Origin: JBKPRX01 sp046734795
Lineage (GTDB): Bacteria; Actinomycetota; Thermoleophilia; Gaiellales; Gaiellaceae
NCBI GenBank assembly: GCA_046734795.1
Contig: JBKPRX010000115.1
Span: forward strand, 1 to 29,060
DNA: 29,060 nucleotides
Reading direction: 5' to 3'
Each line of letters opens with the position of its first letter. Positions within the stretch are counted from its first letter, which is position 1. The translations under genes were made by a program, and so were the position numbers. Below, one piece after another: positions 21,135-28,660 of the stretch. Below the pieces are notes generated by a model. The model was not told the origin of the DNA, did no database searches, and saw only the letters and a program-made list of their open reading frames with translations.

Positions 21135-21956
21135 ATGGCCCTCTTGGCCTTGCCCGAGCCATACGACTTCACGATCTCGACGGAGCGGTTTCGCGCATTC
21201 GGCCCGGATCTCGCGAACCTCTGGCGCGAGCTTCCGGACGGCCGGGGCGGTCTGCATCGCGTCGTCGCCGGTCGCGAGGTCCGGATCGAGTCCGCGCCCG
21301 GCGGCGTCGACGTGGAGCCGCTCGACGACGACACGCGGCCGGTGGTCGAGCGCTTGCTCGGCGCCGTCTTCGACCTCGACACGTTCGCGGCGTTTGCGCC
21401 AGGCGACCCGCAGCTCGCGCGAATCGTGCCGGCGCTCGCAGGCTTTCGGCCGCCGCTTGCGCCGGATCCGTTCGAATCGCTCGTCACCTCGATCACGGCG
21501 CAGCAGGTCTCGCTCTTCGCCGCGTTCGCGATCCGCAATCGGCTGATCGAGCGCTTCGGCGAGCGCGCGGAACACGCATATGCATTCCCGACACGAGAGC
21601 GACTTGCCGGCGCCGAGCCACCGGAGCTCTTCGCGCTCGGCTTCTCGACGCGCAAGGCCGAGTACGTCGTCTCGCTCGCGCGCTCCGACCTCGATCTCGA
21701 CGCGCTTGCCGAGCTTCCCGACGACGAGGTCAAGCGGCGGCTCGTCTCGCAGCGCGGCCTCGGCGACTGGACCGCCGACTGGTTCCTCGCGCGCCACCTC
21801 GGTCGGCCTCGCGCGTGGCCCGCCGGCGACTTGGGGCTGCGCAAAGCCGTCGCCGCCTTCTATGGTGATGAGGACGTCGCCGCCGTCGGTGCGCGACTCG
21901 ATCCGTTCCAGAACCTCTCTGCCCACTATCTCTTGACGGGACTGCGCGTATTGTGA
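21135..21956 (+). CDS. DNA-3-methyladenine glycosylase II-like (AlkA-type HhH-GPD)
   Basis: A 273-residue base-excision repair glycosylase that removes alkylated purines from DNA. The HhH-GPD domain includes PFESLVTSITAQQVSLFAAF, the hairpin QRGLGDWTADWFLARHLG and the downstream catalytic Asp, D232 in WPAGDLGLRKAV. The N-terminal ~80 residues match the AlkA_N-like beta region. Length and motif spacing fit AlkA (E. coli, 282 aa). There is no Fe-S cluster motif, which separates it from MutY/Nth. The ATG is supported by the TAGGTT element. Its stop is coupled to the GNAT gene by GTGA. It is the first gene of a long plus-strand train. Confidence 0.88.
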   Translation: MALLALPEPYDFTISTERFRAFGPDLANLWRELPDGRGGLHRVVAGREVRIESAPGGVDVEPLDDDTRPVVERLLGAVFDLDTFAAFAPGDPQLARIVPALAGFRPPLAPDPFESLVTSITAQQVSLFAAFAIRNRLIERFGERAEHAYAFPTRERLAGAEPPELFALGFSTRKAEYVVSLARSDLDLDALAELPDDEVKRRLVSQRGLGDWTADWFLARHLGRPRAWPAGDLGLRKAVAAFYGDEDVAAVGARLDPFQNLSAHYLLTGLRVL

Positions 21957-22921
21957 TCCGCGAGGCGACGAAAGCCGATCTGTCGCTGCTACGCGACCTC
22001 TGGCACGAGTTCGACCGCGAGGTTCCCGCGCCGCCGCACCTCGACGACGCGACGGAAGACCTCGACGAGCTCGAGGAAGACGTCGCGAACGGGATTGCGT
22101 TGATCGCCGAGCGCGACGGCGACGTCCTCGGGTTCGCAAGCGGCAATGCGCGGACAGAACGGTATGCGGTGCTCAGCAACCTCTATGTCGTGCCGGCTTC
22201 GCGGCGAAGCGGCGTCGCGCATGAGCTCGTCCGTGAGTTCGTGACGCGCGCACGCGAACGCGGGGCCGAGGCGATCGAGCTCGAAGTGCTCGCAGACAAT
22301 GCGGACGCGCGCGCCATCTACGACCGCTGGGGCTTCCAGTCGTACATGCTCACGCTCGTCACGAACAGCGCCGAGCTCGAGCAGCGGCTCACGCGCGAGG
22401 GCGGTGCCACCTTCGGGTCCGTCCACGTACAGACCGACGATCGTGCCGTCGTCGAGCGCGCCGTCGAGAAGTACCTGCCGCGCTTCGGACACTCGCAGGG
22501 GACGGAGATCTCGGAGCCGCGGAACGGTTGGGTCGCCGTCTACGACGAGCTCTGCGACCGCGAGCCGGAGCTGTTGCAGCGGCTTGCGCGCGAGCTCTCG
22601 TACGTGACGGGCGGACCGACGCTCGCAATCGGAATCGAGAACGGCGACGTCGTCAGGTACACGCTCTTCGATCGCGGCGGCTCGGTCGACGAGTACCTCT
22701 CGATCCCCGACTACTACGGGCCGCTTCCGCCCGGGGACGCGGTCGCGCTCGGCGCGAATCCGACGGTCGTGGCGCGGCTGACCGGCGGAGATCCCGCGCG
22801 GATCCGCGAGCTGCTCGGAACCGTCGGCTCGCCACGCGAGTTGCCACCGCCCGACGAGCTGCTGCGCGAGCTCGCGGACGTGATGGGTATCGAAGGCGCC
22901 GACCGAGGCTGGCAGGCCTGA
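21953..22921 (+). CDS. GNAT acetyltransferase with extra C-terminal domain
   Basis: A 322-residue two-part protein. Residues 1 to about 135 are a GNAT N-acetyltransferase: MIREATKADLSLLRDLWHEF, DVLGFASGNARTER, then acetyl-CoA motif A LYVVPASRRSGVAHELV and the motif B region ADNADARAIYDRWGFQSY. Residues about 145-322 form a second, unfamiliar domain containing GWVAVYDELCDREPELLQRL, AIGIENGDVVRYTLFDRGG and DEYLSIPDYYGPLPPGDA. A second GNAT-like motif is not obvious. The GTG start sits in the glycosylase stop (GTGA). The acceptor is unknown, and the second domain may provide substrate choice or sensing. Confidence 0.8.
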   Translation: MIREATKADLSLLRDLWHEFDREVPAPPHLDDATEDLDELEEDVANGIALIAERDGDVLGFASGNARTERYAVLSNLYVVPASRRSGVAHELVREFVTRARERGAEAIELEVLADNADARAIYDRWGFQSYMLTLVTNSAELEQRLTREGGATFGSVHVQTDDRAVVERAVEKYLPRFGHSQGTEISEPRNGWVAVYDELCDREPELLQRLARELSYVTGGPTLAIGIENGDVVRYTLFDRGGSVDEYLSIPDYYGPLPPGDAVALGANPTVVARLTGGDPARIRELLGTVGSPRELPPPDELLRELADVMGIEGADRGWQA

Positions 22922-22922
22922 C

Positions 22923-23498
22923 GTGCTGACGCTCTACGACGCCGCCCGCTGCCCGTACTGCGCACGCATTCGCATTCTCTGCGACGAAAAAGGAATCGAG
23001 TACGAGCCGGTCGCGGTCGACTTGAACGATCGGCCGGCATGGATCTACGAGAAGAACCCACTCGGCCGCGTACCCGTCCTCGAGGAGGACACGTTTCTCC
23101 TTCCGGAATCCGCGGTGATCATGGAGTACCTCGAGGAGCGATATCCCGAGCCGCCGCTTTGGCCGCTCGACGCAGCCGAGCGCTCGCTCGCGCGTGTCGT
23201 CGTCTTCCGCTTCGATCGGCTCAGCGGTCCGTACTACGCGGTCCGCCGCGGCGACGAGGACGCGGGGCCGCGGCTCGACCGCGCGCTCGGTGAGCTCGAC
23301 GCGCTCCTGACCGCGCAGCCGTTTCTCACGGGCCGCGAGTACGGACTCGCCGACATCGCGTACGTGCCGTGGCTGCTGCGCTTGCCGAAGATCGTGGGCG
23401 TCGAGGTCGACGGCTGGCCCGCGATCACTGAGTGGCTCGATCGGCTGCGCGAGCGCCCGGCGATCGCCGCCGAGGTCGACGTCGTGGCCGCGCTTTGA
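22923..23498 (+). CDS. Glutathione S-transferase-like / glutaredoxin-type N-domain protein
   Basis: A 191-residue GST-fold protein. The N-terminal thioredoxin-like domain opens LTLYDAARCPYCARIRIL, with a CPYC active site at residues 10-13, followed by KNPLGRVPVLEEDTFLLPES and VIMEYLEERYPEPPL, the GSH-binding and alpha-helical junction motifs. The C-terminal helical domain contains LTGREYGLADIAYVPWL, with the N-capping Asp. Many actinobacteria lack glutathione, so the thiol co-substrate may differ. GTG at 22923, one base after the GNAT stop. Its stop is coupled to the next gene by TTGA. Likely role: thiol-dependent reduction or detoxification. Confidence 0.87.
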   Translation: MLTLYDAARCPYCARIRILCDEKGIEYEPVAVDLNDRPAWIYEKNPLGRVPVLEEDTFLLPESAVIMEYLEERYPEPPLWPLDAAERSLARVVVFRFDRLSGPYYAVRRGDEDAGPRLDRALGELDALLTAQPFLTGREYGLADIAYVPWLLRLPKIVGVEVDGWPAITEWLDRLRERPAIAAEVDVVAAL

Positions 23499-24745
23499 GC
23501 GCGCGCCGCGTTCGCGACCGGCTGCCGCCAGCGCTCTCGCACCGCGACTTCGTCCTCCTCACCGGCGCAAACACAGCGATGCAGTTCGGGAACCAGATGG
23601 CGGCTGTCGCGATTGGTTGGCAGGTGTACGAGATCAGCAAGGATCCGCTCGACCTCGGTCTGATCGGCCTCGCCGAGTTCATTCCTTTGCTCCTGCTCGC
23701 CCTGCCCGCCGGTCACCTCTCGGATCGCGTTCCGCGCAAGCTCGTCTACGCGTGCGCGCTGCTGCTGCAGGTCGCGATGCTGATCGGACTCACCGTTGTG
23801 AGCTTCGTCGGCACGACCCAAACGTGGCCGTACTTCGCGCTTGCGTCGATCGTCGGCGTCGTCGCTGCGCTGACCGGCGCGGCGCGCGCGCTCTTCCCGA
23901 ACCTCGTGCCACCGGAGTTGATGGCGAGCGCGATGGCCTTGCGTTCGACCGGCATGCAGGCGGGGTTCATCGCCGGCCCGGCGATCGGCGGTCTGCTCTT
24001 CGCGATCAGGCCCGAGCTGCCGTACGTCGTCGCCGGCGCGGCGACGCTGCTCGCGCTCGGCTGGACACTGCGCGTGCACGAGCCCGCCGTCGAGCGTGAG
24101 CCTGAGTCGCCCGGCCTCAGCAGCCTGCTCGCCGGCGTTCGCTTCATCCGCCAGACCCCGGTTCTTTTCGGCGCGATCTCACTCGATCTCTTCGCGGTTC
24201 TCTTCGGCGGCGCGGTCGCGCTCCTGCCGGCGTACGCGCAGGACATCCTTCACGTCGGACCGACCGGTCTCGGCGTGCTGCGAGCGGCAACGGCTGTCGG
24301 CGCGCTGGTCGGCGCGATCCTGCTTACGCGCAGGTCGCTCGGTGCGAACGCCGGCGCGAAGCTCCTCGTCTGCGTCGGAATCTTCGGCGCGAGCATCGTG
24401 GTCTTCGGGCTGTCGAAGTGGTTTGCTCTGTCGGTGCTCGCCCTTGCAGTCAGCGGTGCCGCGGACATGGTGAGCATGAACATCCGCTCGACGACGGTCG
24501 CACTCGTCACGCCCGACGAGGTCCGCGGTCGTGTGAACGCGGTCGAGATGGTGTTCATCAGCGCGTCGAACGAGCTCGGCGCGTTCGAGTCCGGCGTCGC
24601 CGCCCGGATCTTCGGACTCGTTCGTGGTGTCGTTCTCGGTGGCGTCTTCACGATCGGGATCGCGGCGGCCTGGACGCGCGTCTTCCCCGAGCTCGCGCAG
24701 GTCGACCGCCTCGAGAACCTCCGTCCCGTCGCGGTTGCGAAATGA
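23495..24745 (+). CDS. MFS transporter (EntS/MFS_3-like)
   Basis: A 416-residue major facilitator of the MFS_3/EntS group. Hallmarks are LSHRDFVLLTGANTAMQFGN, MAAVAIGWQVYEISKDPLDL, motif A-like LPAGHLSDRVPRKLV and STGMQAGFIAGPAIGGLLFA. The late segment TPDEVRGRVNAVEMVFISAS is conserved in the group. Family members export siderophores or macrolide-like compounds. The TTG start at 23495 overlaps the GST stop as TTGA; no better in-frame start exists before the first helix. It is coupled onward to the aminopeptidase gene (ATGA). Confidence 0.88.
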   Translation: MSARRVRDRLPPALSHRDFVLLTGANTAMQFGNQMAAVAIGWQVYEISKDPLDLGLIGLAEFIPLLLLALPAGHLSDRVPRKLVYACALLLQVAMLIGLTVVSFVGTTQTWPYFALASIVGVVAALTGAARALFPNLVPPELMASAMALRSTGMQAGFIAGPAIGGLLFAIRPELPYVVAGAATLLALGWTLRVHEPAVEREPESPGLSSLLAGVRFIRQTPVLFGAISLDLFAVLFGGAVALLPAYAQDILHVGPTGLGVLRAATAVGALVGAILLTRRSLGANAGAKLLVCVGIFGASIVVFGLSKWFALSVLALAVSGAADMVSMNIRSTTVALVTPDEVRGRVNAVEMVFISASNELGAFESGVAARIFGLVRGVVLGGVFTIGIAAAWTRVFPELAQVDRLENLRPVAVAK

Positions 24746-25959
24746 CCGATCTCGACACGCTGATCGAGGAGTACGCGCGCCTCGTCGTCGATGTCGGCGT
24801 CAACCTGCAACCGGGACAGCTGCTGCTCGTCGACGCAGACGTCGAGCACGCTCCGTTCGTGGCCGCAGTCGCGAAGGCGGCGTACGAGGCCGGCGCTTCG
24901 TGGGTCGACGCGAACTACAGCGACCAGCGCGTCAAGCGCTCGTTCATCCAGCATGCGCCCGACGAGTCGCTGACCTACTCGCCTCCGTGGCTCGTTCAGC
25001 GCGCTACGCAGACGATCGAGGGGCGCGGGGCGATCCTGTCGCTCACCGGCGACGCCGATCTCAACGTCTTCGCGGACCTCGACCCGACTCGTGTCGGAGC
25101 GACGCGAATGGTCGCGCTCCGTGAGGCGCGCCGCCGGGGCATCGACGAGCGGACGCTCGCTTGGTGCGTCGCAGGTTGCGCGACGCGAGGCTGGGCGCAG
25201 CAGATCTTCGGCGAGCCCGACGTGGAGCGCCTGTGGCGCGAGCTCGCGCGAACGGTCCGGCTCGACGAAGACGATCCGGTCGCCGCGTGGCGCGAGCACG
25301 TGGCGAGGCTCAACGAACGACGGCGTCTGTTGACCGAGCGGCGGTTCGACGCGATCCATTTCCGCGGGCCCGGCACCGATCTCACCGTGAAGCTTCTGCC
25401 GGGCTCGACGTGGGAGGGCGCCGAGGCGGAAACCGTGTGGGGCCAAACGCACCTTCCGAATGTGCCGACCGAGGAGGTGTTCACGACACCCGACCTCCGC
25501 GGGACCGAGGGCGTCGTGCGTTCGACGATGCCGCTCGCCCTGCTCGGCGTCGTCGTGCGCGATCTCGAGCTTCGCTTCGAGAACGGCAAGATCGTCGAGG
25601 TGAACGCATCCGAGGGCGCCGACGTCGTGCGCGCACAGCTCGCGAGCGAGCCTCAGGCGCCCTACCTCGGCGAGATCGCGCTCGTGGACGGTGAATCGCG
25701 TGTGGGCCAGAGCGGCATCGTGTTCTTCGACACGCTCTACGACGAGAACGCGGCGAGCCACATCGCCTACGGCGGCGCGTATCCGTTCGTCGTGGAAGGC
25801 GGAGCCGAGCTCGATCGCGACGGACAGCTCGCCGCCGGAATCAACGTCGCGAACGTCCACACAGACCTGATGATCGGAGGCAATGACGTCGAGGTCGACG
25901 GCGTGAAGAACGGCGAGGCCGTGCCGCTCCTCCGCGGCGGGACCTGGCAACTCCGCTAG
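24742..25959 (+). CDS. M29 family aminopeptidase (AmpS/aminopeptidase T-like)
   Basis: A 405-residue metallo-aminopeptidase of family M29, which removes N-terminal residues from peptides with two divalent metals. All expected ligands are visible with family spacing: E245 in VPTEEVFTTPD, E311 in LGEIALVDGESRVG, H340 and Y347 in ASHIAYGGAY, and H373 with D375 in NVANVHTDLMIGG. The N-terminal LIEEYARLVVDVGVNLQPGQ is also typical. ATG at 24742 inside the MFS stop (ATGA). The enzyme is cytoplasmic and probably recycles peptides; nothing ties it functionally to its transporter neighbour beyond coupling. Confidence 0.94.
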   Translation: MTDLDTLIEEYARLVVDVGVNLQPGQLLLVDADVEHAPFVAAVAKAAYEAGASWVDANYSDQRVKRSFIQHAPDESLTYSPPWLVQRATQTIEGRGAILSLTGDADLNVFADLDPTRVGATRMVALREARRRGIDERTLAWCVAGCATRGWAQQIFGEPDVERLWRELARTVRLDEDDPVAAWREHVARLNERRRLLTERRFDAIHFRGPGTDLTVKLLPGSTWEGAEAETVWGQTHLPNVPTEEVFTTPDLRGTEGVVRSTMPLALLGVVVRDLELRFENGKIVEVNASEGADVVRAQLASEPQAPYLGEIALVDGESRVGQSGIVFFDTLYDENAASHIAYGGAYPFVVEGGAELDRDGQLAAGINVANVHTDLMIGGNDVEVDGVKNGEAVPLLRGGTWQLR

Positions 25960-25969
25960 AACTCGCAAG

Positions 25970-26767
25970 GTGGTCTCGACGGAGCTTCCTGCGATTGTCG
26001 ACGCGAGCTGGCTGCAGCAGCACCTCGGCGATCCGGATCTCGTCGTCGGCGACGTGCGCGGCCCGAACGCACACATGCGCGGACACATTCCGGGCTCGCG
26101 GCCGCTCGTCCTCGGTTCGCCGATGCCGACGACGGACCCGGCGGCGCTCGCGGAGTTCGCACGCGAGATCCAGCTGCGGTTGCGCCGGCACGGAATCAAC
26201 GGCGAAGAGCGGCTCGTGCTCTACGACCGCGGCGACGGCGTCGGCGCGCTCCCTACCGCGCAACTCGCGGAGCTTGCGGGTCACACGCGCGTCGCGATCC
26301 TCCTCGGCGGCCTCGCAGCCTGGCCGGGCGACGTCGAAGAAGGTGCAGTCGAGCTGGAGCCCGTGCGGGAGACGACGCTCGAGGCGCGCCTCGCTGCGAT
26401 CCCGACCTACGAAGAGATCGCGCGGCGGCTCTCGGACGACGGCCTGACGATCCTCGACGTGCGCAGGGCCGAGGAGTACTCCGGCAAAGGCGGCGCGCCG
26501 TGCGATCCGCGACAGGGCCACATTCCGGGGGCGCGGCGTCTACAGGTCGACGACCTCTACGTTGCGGTCGGCGAGCCCGAGTCGCCTGAGCGGATCCGCG
26601 AGCTCGTCGGGCTCGACGAAGGCGCCGAGATCGTCGCGTACTGTCACTCCGGCTCGCGCTCGGCGCTCGCGACGCTCGCGCTCCGCTCCGCGGGCTACGA
26701 CGCGCGGAACTACACCGGCTCGTGGCACGAGTGGTCGCGCCACGACGAGTTGCCGATCGAGCGCTAG
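25970..26767 (+). CDS. Two-domain rhodanese (thiosulfate/mercaptopyruvate sulfurtransferase)
   Basis: A 265-residue tandem rhodanese. The N-terminal domain (about 1-120; LVVGDVRGPNAHMRGHIPGS) has LYDRGDGVG where a catalytic loop would be, with no Cys, as expected for the inactive half. The C-terminal domain has TILDVRRAEEYSG, RQGHIPGARRLQ and the active loop YCHSGSRSALA with C225. It transfers sulfane sulfur from thiosulfate or 3-mercaptopyruvate to thiol acceptors. The loop CHSGSRS is closer to single-domain or SseA-like actinobacterial enzymes than to classical CRKGVT TST. GTG start 10 nt after the aminopeptidase stop. Confidence 0.9.
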   Translation: MVSTELPAIVDASWLQQHLGDPDLVVGDVRGPNAHMRGHIPGSRPLVLGSPMPTTDPAALAEFAREIQLRLRRHGINGEERLVLYDRGDGVGALPTAQLAELAGHTRVAILLGGLAAWPGDVEEGAVELEPVRETTLEARLAAIPTYEEIARRLSDDGLTILDVRRAEEYSGKGGAPCDPRQGHIPGARRLQVDDLYVAVGEPESPERIRELVGLDEGAEIVAYCHSGSRSALATLALRSAGYDARNYTGSWHEWSRHDELPIER

Positions 26768-26778
26768 GTGCCGCGACG

Positions 26779-27324
26779 ATGAGCTCCTCCGTGAATGCCG
26801 GTGGCGGCGTGACCGGGTGGGAGACATCGGAACGCGTGCTCGAGTCGGGCGGCTTCGAATCGCGCCAGCGCGCGCTCGTGGCGGAGGCCGTCGTCGAGGC
26901 CTCGGAGGCCGGCGCCCGCACGCTCGGCGTCACCTACTGGCAGGCGGTCGACCGCTATACGCGCGGCGGCATCCGCGCGAGCTGGACGGGCGACGGCGGC
27001 AGATTGAAGCTCCTCGGCGGTGCGACGCTCCTCACCTTCGGCCCGCCGGAGCTCTCATTCGACGGCGGGCTCGTCAGCTGCCGCCACGCGATCGAGGGTG
27101 GAATGCTCGCGCTTCGAGCCGGAGGCTCCGTCACGCTCGCGCAGCGACCCGAGGGCGATCAGCACGAGCTGAGCGTCACGGTCGAGGGGTATCTGCCGCG
27201 ACTCGCCGCGCGCACAGGCGCGCCGCTTTGGACGGGACTGCTTTACGCAAAAGTGCAGAGCCCTTTCCATGCCGCGGTCAGCCGCCGCTACTTCGAGCTC
27301 CTGCTCCGGGGCCGATACTCGTGA
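26779..27324 (+). CDS. Uncharacterised 181-residue protein
   Basis: I do not recognise this family with confidence. The protein is soluble, without a signal peptide or long hydrophobic helix. The first half has VAEAVVEASEAGARTLGVTY and WQAVDRYTRGGIRASWTG. The second half looks like an all-beta sheet of alternating hydrophobic strands (TLLTFGPPELSFDGGLVSCR, HELSVTVEGYLPRLAA) and ends SPFHAAVSRRYFELLLRG. The beta-rich shape and RYFELL end might suggest a lipid-binding or SRPBCC/lipocalin-like fold, a guess. The ATG at 26779 is preferred over an upstream start at 26722, which lies inside the rhodanese gene. The stop is coupled by GTGA to the NAD(P)-binding gene. Confidence 0.65.
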   Translation: MSSSVNAGGGVTGWETSERVLESGGFESRQRALVAEAVVEASEAGARTLGVTYWQAVDRYTRGGIRASWTGDGGRLKLLGGATLLTFGPPELSFDGGLVSCRHAIEGGMLALRAGGSVTLAQRPEGDQHELSVTVEGYLPRLAARTGAPLWTGLLYAKVQSPFHAAVSRRYFELLLRGRYS

Positions 27325-28181
27325 ACGTCACCGTCTTCGGCGCAACCGGCGTCGTCGGCCGGGCGCTCGTGCCGCTGCTCGCCGAGCACGAAGTGACGGC
27401 GGTCTCGCGAACCGCGCGCGACGAGCCCGGCGTCCGCTATGTCGTCGCCGACGCGGCGAGCGGCGAGGGCGTCGCCACGGCCCTGGACGGGGCGGACGTC
27501 GTCTACTACCTCGTCCACTCGCTCGGCGCGCGCGACTTCGAAGAGCAGGATCGCGCGGCGGCGGAGACAGTCGCGCGCGAGGCGGCGAACGCAGGCGTGC
27601 GGCAGATCGTCTATCTCGGCGGGCTCGGCGCCGAGGGCCCCGACGCGTCACCGCACCTACGCAGCCGCCGTGAGACCGGAGAGCGGCTCGCCTCCGCAGG
27701 CGTCCCCGTGACGACGCTGCGCGCGGCCATGATCGTCGGCAAAGGCAGCGCCGCGTTCGAAACGATCCTCGGCCTCGTCAAGCGGCTGCCGGTCATGGTG
27801 ACGCCGAGCTGGGTCTCGACGCCGACGCAGCCGATCGCGCTCGACGACGTCGCCCGCTACCTGGCCGGCGTCTGCGGCAACGAAGCCGCCTACGGCGAGG
27901 CCTACGACGCCGGCGGGCCGGAGGTGATGACCTACCGCCAAATGATCGAGCGCATTGCGGCCCTGCTCGGTCGAAAGCCGACGATCGTCGAGGTGCCGGT
28001 CCTGACGCCCTACCTCTCCTCACTCTGGCTCAACCTCGTCACGCCGGTGAGCGCCTCGGTCGCGCGGCCGCTCGTCGAAGGACTGCGTAACCCGACGATC
28101 GCGCGCGAGGAGCGGATCCGAAAGCTGCTGCCGCTCGAGCTCACGCCGTTCGACGAGGCGGCGCGCCGCGCGCTCGCGTGA
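27321..28181 (+). CDS. YbjT-like NAD(P)-binding atypical SDR
   Basis: A 286-residue atypical short-chain dehydrogenase. The dinucleotide fold begins VTVFGATGVVGRALVPLL, with the GATGxxG loop. DVVYYLVHSLGARDFEEQDR, GVRQIVYLGGLGAEGPDASP and HLRSRRETGERLASAGVPVT match YbjT-type proteins, as do LPVMVTPSWVSTPTQPIALD and LTPYLSSLWLNLVTPVSASV. The protein stops after ELTPFDEAARRALA, where long YbjT homologues continue into a DUF2867 region, so it is the short form. The active-site Tyr/Lys of classical SDRs is absent, as is normal here. GTG at 27321 overlaps the preceding stop. Its end overlaps the convergent SRPBCC gene by 41 bases. Confidence 0.87.
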   Translation: MNVTVFGATGVVGRALVPLLAEHEVTAVSRTARDEPGVRYVVADAASGEGVATALDGADVVYYLVHSLGARDFEEQDRAAAETVAREAANAGVRQIVYLGGLGAEGPDASPHLRSRRETGERLASAGVPVTTLRAAMIVGKGSAAFETILGLVKRLPVMVTPSWVSTPTQPIALDDVARYLAGVCGNEAAYGEAYDAGGPEVMTYRQMIERIAALLGRKPTIVEVPVLTPYLSSLWLNLVTPVSASVARPLVEGLRNPTIAREERIRKLLPLELTPFDEAARRALA

Positions 28182-28623
28182 GGAGCTCGGGCACGGTCTC
28201 GGCCCGGTAATCGAAGATCCCGTCGAGCCACCCGCGCACGAGCAGCCGCTGCACGAGCGCCCCGATCGGACCGAGGAAGAGCCGGTAGCGCACGTGGTCG
28301 TAGATCTCGGTGCCGCTCTCGACCGGGGCCAGGCGGTGCGTGTGCTCCCAGAGCAGAAACGGGCCGCGACGCTGCACGTCGACGAAGCCGCGCGGGGGGT
28401 TCCAGGCGACGATTTCGGTGCGCCACCGAATCGGGATCCCGAAGAGGCTGAGGCGGTAGCGAAGCCGAGCTCCGACTGCGAGTTCGCCAGGCGCCTCGAC
28501 GATCCGGAAGCGGAGCCAAGGCGGCGTGATCCGCTCGAGGTTGCGAGCGTCGGCGAAGAATGCAAACGCCTGCTCCGGCGGAACGGGAACGACCTGCGTC
28601 CGCTCGAGCGAATACTCCGTCAC
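28141..28623 (-). CDS. SRPBCC (START-like) superfamily protein
   Basis: A 160-residue ligand-binding-fold protein of the polyketide cyclase/Bet v 1 type. Characteristic segments are VVPVPPEQAFAFFADARNLE with ERITPPWLRFRIVE, YRLSLFGIPIRWRTEIVAWN, then FVDVQRRGPFLLWEHTHRL and the C-terminal helix GWLDGIFDYRAETVPELL. It resembles the SRPBCC proteins often found with NAD(P)-binding sugar-nucleotide-like epimerases. The function is unknown; these bind hydrophobic ligands. GTG at 28623 is chosen because the longer frame to 28749 adds only Arg/Ser/Ala residues. It overlaps the convergent YbjT-like gene tail to tail by 41 bases and follows the amidotransferase gene by 37 nt. Confidence 0.86.
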   Translation of the reverse strand: MTEYSLERTQVVPVPPEQAFAFFADARNLERITPPWLRFRIVEAPGELAVGARLRYRLSLFGIPIRWRTEIVAWNPPRGFVDVQRRGPFLLWEHTHRLAPVESGTEIYDHVRYRLFLGPIGALVQRLLVRGWLDGIFDYRAETVPELLTRARGAPPRRTA

Positions 28624-28660
28624 GCGGCGGTGGCGGGCGGCGCTCGGTCCGCGTCCGCGG

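Noticed and set aside
26562..27320. N-terminal extension of the YbjT-like frame back to 26562
   Set aside because: The upstream 250 residues are shadows of the rhodanese and 181-residue genes. The NAD(P)-binding fold begins right at the GTG at 27321.
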